Of a DNA stretch of 64,000 bases, positions 54,958 to 64,000 are shown one piece after another. The translations under genes and the position numbers were made by a program. The notes beneath the pieces were generated by a model that was given only the letters and a program-made list of their open reading frames with translations, was not told the DNA's origin and made no database searches. Source of the stretch: CAVQMB01 sp963713445 (GTDB lineage: Bacteria > Pseudomonadota > Gammaproteobacteria > Competibacterales > Competibacteraceae). The first letter of the stretch is position 1, and every line of letters begins with the position of its first letter. The stretch spans positions 27,304-91,303 of the forward strand of contig CAVQMB010000010.1 of the NCBI GenBank assembly GCA_963713445.1, in the 5' to 3' direction.

Positions 54958-57697
54958 TCAATGCGCCATGCTGGTTCCGCCGGCGCTGCCATGACGGCGC
55001 CGCAGCAGCCACTTTTCCAGCTCCACCAGTGACAATACGGCGAGCGCCACGAGCGTCAATATCAGCCAGTCGGCCAGGTTGAGCGGGCGGCTGGCGAACA
55101 GTCGCTGCAAGGGCGATAGGTAGGTAAACGCCAATTGCAGCAGCAGTACGACTGCGATGGCGATCAACACCGCCCGGCTGCCGAACAATCCACTCCGATT
55201 CAATACCGGACCACTGAGGCGGCGTGTGTTTAACAGGTATATCGCTTCACACAACACCAGCGCGTTGACCGAGACCGTCCGCGACAACTCCAGCGCCATG
55301 CCCTGATGAACATGCCACAGAAACAGACCGAACACCGCCGTCATCTGCAACAGACTCACCAGCGCCGTGCGCACCACCAGCAGGCCGGACAACAACGGGG
55401 TGTCGGGCGCACGCGGCGGTCGGGCCATAATGTCGCTTTCGGGCGGCTCGAACGCCAATGCCAGCGCCAGGGTCACCGTGGTGATCATGTTGATCCAGAG
55501 AATCTGCACCGGCGTTATCGGTAGCTGCAGATCGAACACAATGGCCAGAACCACCACCAGCGCCTCACCTATGCTGGTTGGCAGGATAAAAAGAATCGCC
55601 TTACGCAGATTGTCGTAGACGGTGCGACCTTCCTCGACCGCATGAGCGATGGTCGCAAAGTTGTCGTCCGCCAGTACGATCTCGGCCGCCTCCTTGGCTG
55701 CTTCCGTACCGCGTCCGCCCATTGCGATACCGACATCGGCCCGTTTCAGGGCAGGTGCATCGTTAACCCCGTCACCGGTCATCGCGACGATGTCGCCCCT
55801 GGCCTGCAGTGCCCGCACCAGGCGCAGTTTGTGCTCCGGACTGGTACGGGCGAACACATCGACCTGGCCCGCCCGCGCACGCGCGAGAGAGAGCGCAAGG
55901 CATCATCGTCGAGACTGTCCAGCTCTGGACCGGTAAGTACACCGGCCGCCGCATTCAGGCCCAGTTCACTCGCGATCGCGCGCGCAGTACCCGCATGATC
56001 GCCGGTAATCATCTTGACCCGGATTCCCGCCGCGTGGCATTGCGCAACCGCTGCAATCGCCTCCGGGCGTGGCGGATCAGCCTGTCCCACCATGCCCAAC
56101 AGCACAAACCCCTGGCCGCTATCGGCCGGAGCCAGCTCGCGCTGGTCGCTGGCACCCTCCCGCAGCGCCAGCGCCAGCACCCGCTGACCTGCGCCCGCGA
56201 GCTGTTTCATCGCCGCCTGCCAGTGCGGTATGTCGAGAGGTTCATCGGTTTGCCGACCACGTTGCCGGTCACACATCGACAAGACCTGCTCCGGCGCCCC
56301 TTTGAGATAAATGATCCGGCCACCGTCAGGAAGCTCATGCAGGGTCGCCATGTAACGGCGCTCCGATTCAAACGGTATCACGTCGCAACGCGGACGGCGG
56401 GCTTGCTCGGCAACCGCATCCAGTCCGCATTTGAGCGCCAGCGTGAGCAAGGCGCCCTCGGTTGGATCACCCGCCACCTGCCAGTGCCCACCACTCTGGT
56501 GCAGGCTGGCGTCATTGCACAACAACCCGGCCCGCACCAACGCGGCCAGAGCGGGCTGATCCGTCAAAGTTACCGGCTCGCCCTCCAGCCACAAGCCGCC
56601 GTCGGGATCGTAGCCGCTACCATCGACCGTAAACTGCCGTCGCTGATAGCCACCCGGCGCACCGTCATCTCGTTGCGCGTCAGGGTACCCGTCTTGTCGC
56701 TGCAGATTACCGATACCGAGCCCAGCGCCTCGACCGCAGGCAACTGCCGGATGATGGCACTGCGCCGCGCCATGCGCTGGACACCGATGGCCAGAGTAAT
56801 GGTCATGATGGCCGGCAGTCCCTCAGGAATGGCCGCCACCGCCAGACCCACCACGGCCAGAAACAGCTCATCCAGCGGATAACCGCGCCAACCCCAGCCA
56901 AACGCAAACGTCAGCCCGGCGATCAGCATGATGACAACGCTGAGTCGCCGGCTGAATATCGCCAGCTGCCGCAGCAGGGGGGTGGTAAGTACCGGTACGG
57001 CCGCCAGCAGGGCACTGATCCGGCCCAATTCCGTGCTGGCCGCGGTCGCGACCACTATCCCCTGCCCCTGCCCGGTGGCCACCAGCGTACCGGCGTAAGC
57101 CATACATGCGCGCTCTCCCAGAGCTGTCGCGGCAGCCACCGGCTCGACGCTCTTGGTCACCGCCAGCGACTCTCCGGTCAGTGCGGCTTCCTGGAGCTGC
57201 AGGTTGCGGGCTGCGATCAACCGCACGTCGGCCGGCACCCGGTCACCGGATTGCAACCACACCACGTCGCCCGGAACCAATTCCTCGGCCACTACGCTCC
57301 GGCGGTGACCATCACGGATCACCACGGCCCGCGGTGCCAACAGATCGCGAATGGCTGCCAGAGCATCTTCGGCACGCTGTTCCTGAATGAAGCCGATAAC
57401 CGCGTTGATTACGACGACGCCCAGAATCACCGTCGTATCCAGTCCGTGGCCGAGTGCCGCCGTGACGCCTGCAGCCGCCAGCAGCAGCACGATCAGAACG
57501 TTGTTGAACTGATCCAGCAGGCGCCGCAGCGCGCTGCGGCGCCTGGGCGGTTGCAGCCGGTTGGCCCCATAGCGCTGACGCCGACGCTCTACCTCACTGA
57601 TACCGAGTCCATCGGCACCGCTAGCAAGGCGCCGGCACGCTTCGGGCGCGGTCAGGGCATGCCAGGGGCAAGTCGCGTCGTCCGGGGAGTGGGCCAT
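54958..57697 (-). pseudogene. P-type cation-transporting ATPase (PacL/calcium type), two frameshifts
   Basis: Three minus-strand frames join into one P2-type ATPase of about 910 residues. The first, from ATG 57697, has the cation N-terminal domain, the TGES loop (ALTGESLAV) and the phosphorylation site CSDKTGTLT, and leaves frame near 56636. The second has nucleotide-domain text (IPFESERRYMATLHE, YLKGAPEQVL) and leaves frame near 55886 in a short GA repeat. The third has MTGDGVNDAPALK and the last membrane helices. In both places one base appears to be missing. The family pumps calcium or other cations. Because both breaks are single-base and one is in a dinucleotide run, sequence error is a serious alternative. 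Confidence 0.85.
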
Positions 57698-57839
57698 GGC
57701 GCTGCGCTGGTTGAACACTGGAACAGGCAGTTTAACGGCGCGGGCAAACTGACGCTTGATCTGGATCAACGCAGCGTTGTTGCGTGCCGGCTAGTAGTAA
57801 CATAGCTGTGAATTCTTCGAACGAGGAGCGGGGTTCACT

Positions 57840-58763
57840 ATGCGCACTGCGTTTATCAGTCACGCCGATTGCCTGAAACACGAGATGATCCCTTATCATC
57901 CGGAACAGCCGGCCCGTTTGCATGCTATCCAGGACCAACTCGTGCGTGCTGGCATTTTCGATTACCTGCGCCATTACGAGGCGCCGCTGGCCACTATCGA
58001 GCAGTTGGCCCACGCCCACGACATGCTTTATGTCGACGAGATCCTGGCTCGGTCGCCAACGGAAGGCCTGTTCCATATCGACCCCGATACCTACATGAAT
58101 CCACATACCGCCACCGCCGCCCGGCGGGCGGCCGGCGCCGCAATTCTGGCCACCGACCTGGTCATGGCCGGCGAGGTCAAAAACGCCTTCTGCTGTGTAC
58201 GCCCGCCCGGCCATCATGCTGAACGCCGTCAGGCCATGGGCTTTTGCTTCTTTAACAACGTGGCTGTCGCCACCATGCAGGCGCTGGAACAACACGGACT
58301 GGAACGCGTCGCCATCGTCGACTTCGACGTCCATCACGGCAACGGGACCGAAGACATCTTTGAAGACGAGCAACGGGTCATGGTGTGCTCGATCTATCAG
58401 CATCCGCTTTATCCTTTCAGTGGCCGTGAGACAGTGCCGGGCCACCTGATCAATGTACCCAGGGGCCGCGGTCTGCTCAGCGAAGAGTTCCGCAACGCCA
58501 TCCGGGAGCACTGGCTGCCGGAGCTGAATGCTTTTCGACCCCAGATGATCTTTATTTCAGCGGGTTTTGATGGGCATTACGAAGACGAACTGGCCCAATG
58601 GAACCTGATCGAATCCGATTATGCATGGGTCAGTCGCGAAATAATGGCACTGGCCGACCGGCATGCCGCTGGACGACTGGTATCAGTTCTGGAAGGGGGT
58701 TATGCCCTGTCGGCGCTGGGACGCAGCGTCGCCGCGCATCTCAAGGTGCTGCTGGGCAGCTAA
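57840..58763 (+). CDS. Histone deacetylase-like amidohydrolase
   Basis: A 307-residue zinc enzyme of the class II HDAC/acetylpolyamine family. RPPGHHAERRQAMGFCFFNN near residues 121-140 has the catalytic His pair, VDFDVHHGNGTED near 160-172 the zinc Asp and His, and SAGFDGHYEDE near 240-250 the second zinc Asp. Bacterial members act on small acetylated amines such as polyamines or on lysine side chains of proteins. Full length. It ends at a strong hairpin. Confidence 0.9.
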   Translation: MRTAFISHADCLKHEMIPYHPEQPARLHAIQDQLVRAGIFDYLRHYEAPLATIEQLAHAHDMLYVDEILARSPTEGLFHIDPDTYMNPHTATAARRAAGAAILATDLVMAGEVKNAFCCVRPPGHHAERRQAMGFCFFNNVAVATMQALEQHGLERVAIVDFDVHHGNGTEDIFEDEQRVMVCSIYQHPLYPFSGRETVPGHLINVPRGRGLLSEEFRNAIREHWLPELNAFRPQMIFISAGFDGHYEDELAQWNLIESDYAWVSREIMALADRHAAGRLVSVLEGGYALSALGRSVAAHLKVLLGS

Positions 58764-58776
58764 GACCTGTGGACAA

Positions 58777-58800
58777 GACCGGCCGCTTCCGCGGCCGGTC
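58777..58800. terminator. Stem-loop after the HDAC-like gene
   Basis: GACCGGCCGC at 58777-58786 and GCGGCCGGTC at 58791-58800 pair perfectly around TTCC. It lies 13 bp after the HDAC-like stop and downstream of the convergent lipoprotein gene, so it may serve both. There is no clear T run. Confidence 0.6.
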
Positions 58801-58860
58801 GCCGGTAGTGCATCTGCGCATCCGGGCACCAGTCACCGACGTGCAGATCGCGCTTCTTGG

Positions 58861-59073
58861 TCAGTGTGCCGGCGGCGGCGCCGACAGCGCCAAAGCGGTA
58901 CCGACGTCACCACCGGTCACGGCGGCCCCGGCAGCTCCTGTGGCGGCGCCGATTCCGGCGCCACTGAGCGCCCGCTGGCTGGTCGTTGTACCACAACCCG
59001 TCATTCCCAGCACCGCCAGACTCAGAGGCAATGCAATCAGGGTGCGACGAAGTGCAATCGGACGATTCACCAT
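58861..59073 (-). CDS. Small glycine-zipper lipoprotein, possibly frameshifted
   Basis: A 70-residue product. A lipoprotein signal peptide ends in the lipobox LGMTGC near residues 22-27, and the mature part has an Ala/Gly-rich zipper (GAGIGAATGAAGAAVTGGDV), typical of small outer-membrane lipoproteins. The frame ends at ALSAPPPAH. One missing base near 58882 would instead continue as AVGAAAGTLTKKRDLHVGD, a better family ending, so the C-terminus may be altered by an indel. Confidence 0.65.
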   Translation of the reverse strand: MVNRPIALRRTLIALPLSLAVLGMTGCGTTTSQRALSGAGIGAATGAAGAAVTGGDVGTALALSAPPPAH

Positions 59074-59148
59074 GGCGAAATCTCCATCTCGATTACAAAA
59101 TATTCAATCCCATGGTCAACAAAAACCCCCATTCGTGCGGGTGGGCCG

Positions 59149-59172
59149 CAGGCGAACCTTATGGCTCGCCTG
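59149..59172 (-). terminator. Weak stem-loop downstream of the DUF1127 gene
   Basis: CAGGCGAACC and GGCTCGCCTG pair over 10 bp with one mismatch around a 4-nt loop, 22 bp after the DUF1127 stop. Confidence 0.35.
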
Positions 59173-59194
59173 GATACAGCGGGAACATCAGGCG

Positions 59195-59578
59195 TCAGGC
59201 GGCCTGCTGCAAATCGTTAGGATGATCCGGACGGCCGTAGCGCACAGCATGGGGAATGTCGCGGCGGGTCAGGTTCAACTCATGCAGTTCGCTGTCGGTG
59301 TACTGGTTCAGTTCGGCGATGGCGCGGGCGATTTCGCGTTCGCTCAGCGATTCCACAACAACCGGCCTCGCCTGGCCCGCTGCCGCCAAAACAGCGCTGC
59401 TATTGCCCGCGATCCGCCATGGCCAAGCCTTGGCGCCGCGCCGCAACAGTTCGCGGGACACGCCGATGTCTTCCAGCTGGCGGTCGCTGCGGCGCAACAA
59501 TTCGCCACGCACCCGCTCTTTCGCAGCTTGCATCATGGCATCGTTGATAACCTGGAGGATAGACTTCATCATAATCAT
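59195..59578 (-). CDS. DUF1127 protein with two DUF1127-like segments
   Basis: A 127-residue protein. ELLRRSDRQLEDIGVSRELL near residues 26-45 is a clear DUF1127 (YjiS-like) motif. A second, weaker copy is ELNQYTDSELHELNLTRRDI near 89-108. Short DUF1127 proteins are basic regulatory proteins, some RNA-binding and involved in stress or phosphate and carbon metabolism. The start could be ATG 59578 or the ATG at the fourth codon. It is divergent from a LysR gene. Confidence 0.78.
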   Translation of the reverse strand: MIMMKSILQVINDAMMQAAKERVRGELLRRSDRQLEDIGVSRELLRRGAKAWPWRIAGNSSAVLAAAGQARPVVVESLSEREIARAIAELNQYTDSELHELNLTRRDIPHAVRYGRPDHPNDLQQAA

Positions 59579-59730
59579 GGCTAAGGTGCTCCACTTGTAA
59601 CCGCCCCGGCCACCATCCGAGACGATAGCGCTGGGTGATGTTTAACTGGCGGTTATAATAAGCGTTATTGTGCGTCGCAACAAATGATTTGTAGTCAACC
59701 ACATTGTTAGAAAAACTTAATAGTCTGTCG

Positions 59731-60681
59731 ATGCCAAACCGCCTTCCTCCACTCAATGCATTACGCGCATTCGAAGCGACCGCACGTCATCTCAGCGTGA
59801 CCGCTGCAGCCGCCGAGTTGGGTGTTACACCGGCGGCCGTTAGCCAGCAGATTCGCACATTAGAAGAACAACTGGGTGTCAAGCTGTTCCATCGCCGTAA
59901 ACGCGGCCTGCTCCTGACGCAGGCCGGCCAGGCGGGACTGGATCAGCTCAGCCAGGGTTTTGCCCATCTCGGGGAGGCCGTTACCAGGATGCGCGGCCAG
60001 CGCCACCTTGGCGGGCTGACCGTCTGGGTGCCGCCGTCTTTTGCCGTGAAATGGTTGATTCCCCGCCTCCAGGACTTCAACACCGCCCATCAGGAGATCG
60101 ATGTCAACCTGGTGGCCAACGAACACCTGATCGACGACAGTCACGGTCACAGCGAACAACTGGCCGGAATGCTGCAGCATAATGACATTGATGCGGCAAT
60201 TGTATTTGGCCGCGGCCAGTATCCCGGCTGCCGAGTTGACCGGCTGCTCGAGGTCCGGGTGGTGCCGCTGTGCAGTCCTGCTCTGCTGCAGGGAGAACCC
60301 GCACTGCGGCGACCCGAAGACCTGCGCCAGCACACACTGCTGCATGACGACACCGACTATGCGGGGCGGCCAGACTGGGCCACCTGGCTGGCTGCGGCCA
60401 ACGTACACGGTGTCAGGATTGACGGGGGATTGCATTTCAATCACGTATCGATGGCGCTGGCCGCCGCTATCGACGGTCAGGGTGTCGTTCTCAGCCTGCT
60501 GCCGCTGGCCGAACGCGATATCGCTGCCGGGCGGCTGGTGGTTCCCTTCGATCTGAGCCTGGCGCTGCCACAAGCTTATTATCTGGTGTGCCCGCAGCAG
60601 ACTGCTGAGCGACCTTCCGTCAAGACATTCCGGACCTGGTTGCTCGCCCAGGCGAATCAGCCAGCGACTGAAATCGGGTAA
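59731..60681 (+). CDS. LysR-family regulator, GcvA-like
   Basis: A 316-residue regulator. The start MPNRLPPLNALRAFEATARH with the helix-turn-helix VTAAAAELGVTPAAVSQQIR near residues 22-41 is the GcvA pattern, followed by VWVPPSFAVKWLIPRLQDF near 101-119 in the effector domain. The ATG at 59731 is preferred to one nine codons earlier because of the family start. It is divergent from the DUF1127 gene, which may be a target. Confidence 0.88.
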   Translation: MPNRLPPLNALRAFEATARHLSVTAAAAELGVTPAAVSQQIRTLEEQLGVKLFHRRKRGLLLTQAGQAGLDQLSQGFAHLGEAVTRMRGQRHLGGLTVWVPPSFAVKWLIPRLQDFNTAHQEIDVNLVANEHLIDDSHGHSEQLAGMLQHNDIDAAIVFGRGQYPGCRVDRLLEVRVVPLCSPALLQGEPALRRPEDLRQHTLLHDDTDYAGRPDWATWLAAANVHGVRIDGGLHFNHVSMALAAAIDGQGVVLSLLPLAERDIAAGRLVVPFDLSLALPQAYYLVCPQQTAERPSVKTFRTWLLAQANQPATEIG

Positions 60682-60709
60682 CACAACGACGCCGTTTACT
60701 AACACCAAA

Positions 60710-60728
60710 CAAGCATAATATATGCTTG
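60710..60728. promoter_or_regulatory. MarR-type operator
   Basis: CAAGCATA and TATGCTTG form a perfect 8-bp inverted repeat around ATA. It ends 2 bp before a TATAAT box and 33 bp before the MarR start. Size, symmetry and AT-rich text are typical of MarR/EmrR sites. Confidence 0.75.
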
Positions 60729-60730
60729 CT

Positions 60731-60736
60731 TATAAT
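60731..60736 (+). promoter_or_regulatory. -10 box of the marR-emrAB promoter
   Basis: A consensus TATAAT stands 25 bp before the MarR ATG and next to the inverted repeat. The -35 region would lie at about 60708-60713, overlapped by the operator, and is not a good match to consensus. Autorepression by MarR follows from this layout. Confidence 0.6.
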
Positions 60737-60761
60737 ATACAACGGTATTAAGCTGCTGGGC

Positions 60762-61205
60762 ATGAACACTAATGCGGAAGCCGGACAAAGCCTCGGGTTT
60801 CTACTCCATGATGTCGCCCGTTTGTGGCGGAAGCGGTTCGACCGGCGCGCCCAGACGCTCGGCCTGACCCGGGCCCAGTGGTCAGTGATCGCGCATCTGC
60901 GGCGCAACGAGGGCATCACCCAGACCTGCCTGGCTGATCTCCTCGAAGTCGAGAAAATTACGCTGGCCCGGCTGATCGACCGGCTTGAGGCGTCCGGTTG
61001 GGTCCAACGGCGTCCACATCCCAGCGACCGACGTGCTAATTGCCTTTATCTGACGGACAAAGTGCATCCGATTCTCGACCAGATGTGGGAACTCGGCCGG
61101 GTGACACGGAACGAGGCCCTGGCGGAGTTGAATCCCGGTGAAAGAGAACAACTGTACGCGCTGCTGGCCCGCATCAAACGTAATCTGGTAAGCACGCCCG
61201 ACTAA
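60762..61205 (+). CDS. MarR-family transcriptional regulator
   Basis: A 147-residue regulator with the winged helix (TQTCLADLLEVEKITLARLI near residues 53-72 and LEASGWVQRRPHPSDRRANC in the wing near 75-94). The wing Asp-Arg pair (SDRR) is present. The ATG at 60762 follows CTGGGC; a frame from 60726 would begin inside the operator. It is followed by emrA after 41 bp and probably represses itself and the efflux genes until a drug-like ligand binds. Confidence 0.9.
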   Translation: MNTNAEAGQSLGFLLHDVARLWRKRFDRRAQTLGLTRAQWSVIAHLRRNEGITQTCLADLLEVEKITLARLIDRLEASGWVQRRPHPSDRRANCLYLTDKVHPILDQMWELGRVTRNEALAELNPGEREQLYALLARIKRNLVSTPD

Positions 61206-61246
61206 AGTCACGGCTGACGCCGTAACGCAACCCGGCTCAAAATTCC

Positions 61247-62329
61247 ATGCCAAGACTCCGTTTCCGTCTCTATCGGCGCCAGCTGATACGCTTTCTGCTG
61301 ATGGTGGTTATTCCCCTGTTGATCATCGCTGCTGGCGGCTACTTCTATCTGACCAGTGGCCGCTATGTGGCGACCGAGGATGCCTACCTGCAAGCCGACA
61401 AAGTCATGATTGCGCCGGAGGTCGACGGCCGGATCACCACCGTGGCGGTGCAGGCAAACGAACCCGTGCGTATCGGAGATCTGCTGTTCCGGATCGATCC
61501 GGCACCGTTTCAGATCGCCGTTGCCAAGGCCCGCGCCAATCTCGCTCTGATTCGCCAGCAGATCGACTCCCTGCGCGCCGACTATCAGCAGAAACTGGTC
61601 GCACTGCGCAAGGCGCATAACGATATCGATTTTTTCCAGCGTGAATACCAGCGCGATCAGCGCCTGGCGCATAATCATAATGTCTCGGAATCCGCCCTGG
61701 ACCAGGCTCAGCACAACCTCGACAATGCCCGCTCGCAAGCGGCCTCGGTAAAACGCCAGTTGCAGCAAACCCTGGCCCAACTGGGCAGCGATCCGGGGCT
61801 GAGCGACGAGAATCTGCCACAGTATCAGCAGGCGCGGGCGGCTCTGGATCAGGCCAGGCTGGACCTGGCTCATACCCAAATCACGGCACCGGCCGTCGGC
61901 ACCATCGGTCGGCTGGCGATCCAGACTGGCGATTACATCAAGGCCGGCGAAGCCGCTCTGGCACTGGTGACGCACCGGTACTATGTCGAGGCCAACCTCA
62001 AGGAGACCGATCTGGCCCACGTCACCACCGGACAACATGCCACAGTGGAACTGGACGCCTACCCCGACCATATCTGGCAGGCCCGGGTAACCAGTCTGAG
62101 CCCGGCCACGGGTGCCGAGTTCTCGCTGCTGCCGGCACAGAATGCGACCGGAAACTGGGTCAAGGTGGTGCAGCGGATTCCGGTGCGGCTGCAACTGATC
62201 CCCACTCCCGGCGCGCCGCCGCTACGCGCGGGCATGAGCGCCAGCGTCTCAATCGACACCCGCTGGCAGCGACACCTGCCGGTTCTGGTACGCGATGCCC
62301 TGGCCTGGATCGGAACCCGAATTCAGTGA
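61247..62329 (+). CDS. emrA: HlyD/EmrA-family membrane fusion protein
   Basis: A 360-residue periplasmic adaptor for multidrug efflux. One N-terminal membrane helix (residues 12-34) leads to SGRYVATEDAYLQADKVMIA near 41-60, the EmrA-type barrel start, two lipoyl half-motifs, a long coiled-coil hairpin rich in Gln and Ala (about 100-200), and LKETDLAHVTTGQHATVELD near 247-266. Its stop overlaps the GTG start of the MFS gene (GTGA). Confidence 0.9.
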   Translation: MPRLRFRLYRRQLIRFLLMVVIPLLIIAAGGYFYLTSGRYVATEDAYLQADKVMIAPEVDGRITTVAVQANEPVRIGDLLFRIDPAPFQIAVAKARANLALIRQQIDSLRADYQQKLVALRKAHNDIDFFQREYQRDQRLAHNHNVSESALDQAQHNLDNARSQAASVKRQLQQTLAQLGSDPGLSDENLPQYQQARAALDQARLDLAHTQITAPAVGTIGRLAIQTGDYIKAGEAALALVTHRYYVEANLKETDLAHVTTGQHATVELDAYPDHIWQARVTSLSPATGAEFSLLPAQNATGNWVKVVQRIPVRLQLIPTPGAPPLRAGMSASVSIDTRWQRHLPVLVRDALAWIGTRIQ

Positions 62330-63860
62330 CCGCGGCAGCGACCACGATAGAACCCGGCCCGCAGCGGGTCCTGATCACGGTCATCGGTGATGCTGGCGAC
62401 GATCATGCAGGCGCTCGACACGACCATCGCCAACGTCGCCCTGCCCCACATGCAGGGCAGCCTGTCGGCGACCCAGGACCAGATCACCTGGGTGCTGACC
62501 TCCTACATCGTCGCCGCCGCCATCATGACGCCGCCGACCGGTTTCCTCGCCGCCCGGTTCGGCCGCAAGCGGCTGTTCCTGTTGTCGGTCGCCGGCTTCA
62601 CCATCGCCTCGATGCTGTGCGGTGCCGCAACCTCGCTCGGCGAGATGGTGTTGTTCCGCGTGCTGCAGGGCGTGTTCGGCGCGGCGCTCGTGCCGCTCTC
62701 GCAGTCAATGCTGCTGGACAGCTATCCGCCCGGAGCAGCACGGCTCGGCCATGGCGATCTGGGGCATGGGCATCATGGTCGGCCCAATCCTGGGACCGAC
62801 CCTGGGCGGCTGGCTGACCGAGAACTACAACTGGCGCTGGGTGTTCTACATCAACCTGCCGGTGGGCATCATGGCATTCCTCGGCATCCTCAGTGCGGTG
62901 CCGGAAACCGAACCGCAGCGGCGCCGCTTCGATATGCTCGGCTTCATTCTGCTGAGCGTCGCCATCGGTGGGTTACAGCTACTGCTGGACCGGGGCCAGT
63001 CGCAGGACTGGTTCGGCTCGACCGAGATCATCATCGAAACGGTTGTGGCCGGACTGGCGTTTTACCTGTTCCTGGTGCAGATGTTCACCGTTGAGCAGCC
63101 GTTCTTGCCGCCGCAGCTGTTTCGCGACCGCAATTTCGTCACCGGGCAGTTTTTCATCTTCATCGTTGGCCTGGTGCTGCTCGCCAACCTGGCCCTGCTG
63201 CCGCCGTTTCTGCAGGATCTGATGGGCTATCCGGTACTCACCACCGGCATCCTGCTGGCACCTCGCGGAGTGGGCACCATGTTCAGCATGATGCTGGTGG
63301 GACGACTGATCAACAAGGTCGACGCGCGGCTGATGATTTTCGTGGGTCTGCTGCTGACCGCGTATTCCTTGTGGGAGATGGCCCAGTTCACTGCCAACGT
63401 CAGCACGTGGACCATCATTTACACCGGCGTTGTGCAGGGCCTTGGCCTGGGCCAGATTTTCGTGCCACTCAGCACCCTGACATTCGCCACCCTGGAGCCG
63501 AAGCTGCGCACCGAAGGCTCCAGCCTGTTCAGCCTGATCCGCAACATCGGCAGCAGCATCGGCATCTCTATCGTGGTCACCCTGCTCGCCCGCAACATCC
63601 AGATCAATCACGCGACCCTGAGCGAGCACATCAGCGCCCTCAATCCACTGATGCAAAAGCCGTTTCTACCGCCACAATGGGATATTTACACGACCGGCGG
63701 ACTGGCTGCACTGGACGGTGTGATCAATCAGCAGGCAAGCACCATCGGCTACCTCAACGACTTCCGCTTTATGATGGTGATCGTGCTGCTGGCAATACCC
63801 CTGCTGCCGTTGCTGCGCCGGCCGCGCTACAGCAGCCCACAGCCGGTGTCGACGGAATAG
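62326..63860 (+). pseudogene. emrB: DHA2-family MFS multidrug transporter EmrB-like, two frameshifts
   Basis: The gene starts at GTG 62326, overlapping emrA. One extra G near 62385 (in ATCGGTGATG) and one extra C at 62729-62731 (in CCGCCCGG) split it into three frames. Joined, they give about 510 residues with 14 helices. TIMQALDTTIANVALPHMQG is the DHA2 motif D region, GFLAARFGRKRLF motif A, and GIMVGPILGPTLGGWLTENY motif C. The pump would export drugs with EmrA and an outer-membrane channel. As given it is not translatable, but both lesions are one base in short runs, so error is possible. Confidence 0.85.
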
Positions 63861-64000
63861 CCCCAACGGTCGGGATCGAGCGGCGAGTAACGAGGCCTTG
63901 CTTGATACATTCAGTAGTTGAACAGGAGCAAAACTCCGTCGCACACGACTTCCGTAAACTCGGCAGCACAATGTTGCTCCACGCCGAAGCACATGCCGCA
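63861..64000. other. Right-edge non-coding stretch
   Basis: The last 140 bp after the MFS stop show no supported gene. The sequence may belong to the promoter or end of a gene outside the window. Confidence 0.4.

Noticed and set aside
57840..58763. HDAC-like gene as evidence of eukaryotic or archaeal DNA
   Set aside because: Class II HDAC-like amidohydrolases are common in bacteria and all neighbours are bacterial.

Overview
This GC-rich window reads as a chromosomal segment of a gammaproteobacterium, probably a marine or salt-tolerant heterotroph. That is an inference from a PA0069-type radical SAM protein, a CBU_0592-type membrane protein, a GcvA-like LysR regulator, Lon, UppP, and genes for ectoine uptake and use. 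The genus is not settled. I see no tRNA, rRNA, CRISPR array, prophage or complete insertion sequence.

Layout. 0-2 kb: tail of an amino-acid binding protein, an inverted ATPase and a permease. 2-4.4 kb: aldo/keto reductase and a radical SAM protein, divergent. 4.4-9 kb: a minus-strand tripartite tricarboxylate transporter (tctCBA) followed by a frameshifted sulfatase. 9.5-14 kb: cytosine deaminase, AhpD-like protein, and a full polar amino-acid ABC operon. 14-15.4 kb: small membrane protein and Nudix hydrolase. 15.4-23 kb: ectoine module, made of an AsnC/Lrp regulator (DoeX-like), ehuBCDA, a GabD/DoeC-type dehydrogenase and a DoeD-type aminotransferase. 23-26.7 kb: EamA transporter, CDF metal transporter, uppP, DUF2231 protein. 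27-30 kb: AcuI-type reductase and a twice-frameshifted molybdopterin oxidoreductase. 30-34.2 kb: hupE and a damaged urease operon. 34.2-42.2 kb: sugar-acid module of L-threonate dehydrogenase, ribose-type ABC transporter and SMP-30 lactonase, with a divergent LacI regulator and a candidate operator. 42.4-48 kb: eroded stretch with an internally deleted formamidase, a GGDEF tail, an orphan C-terminus and a urtE relic, between intact VOC, SbmA/YddA-like ABC and FAD oxidoreductase genes. 48-54.9 kb: arylformamidase-like hydrolase, EF-G paralogue, small unknown, tag, lon. 55-59.6 kb: frameshifted P-type ATPase, HDAC-like hydrolase, small lipoprotein, DUF1127 protein. 59.7-64 kb: LysR, then MarR-emrA-emrB with a clear operator; emrB carries two frameshifts.

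The most notable signal is that every catalytic or uptake component for urea and simple amides in the window is damaged (ureC, ureD, ureE, formamidase, urtE), while ureA, ureB, ureF, ureG, hupE and the ectoine module are open. Single-base frameshifts also hit other accessory genes. Real gene decay and consensus error are both possible, but the large internal deletions are harder to blame on base-calling. I did not find a convincing wholly new system.
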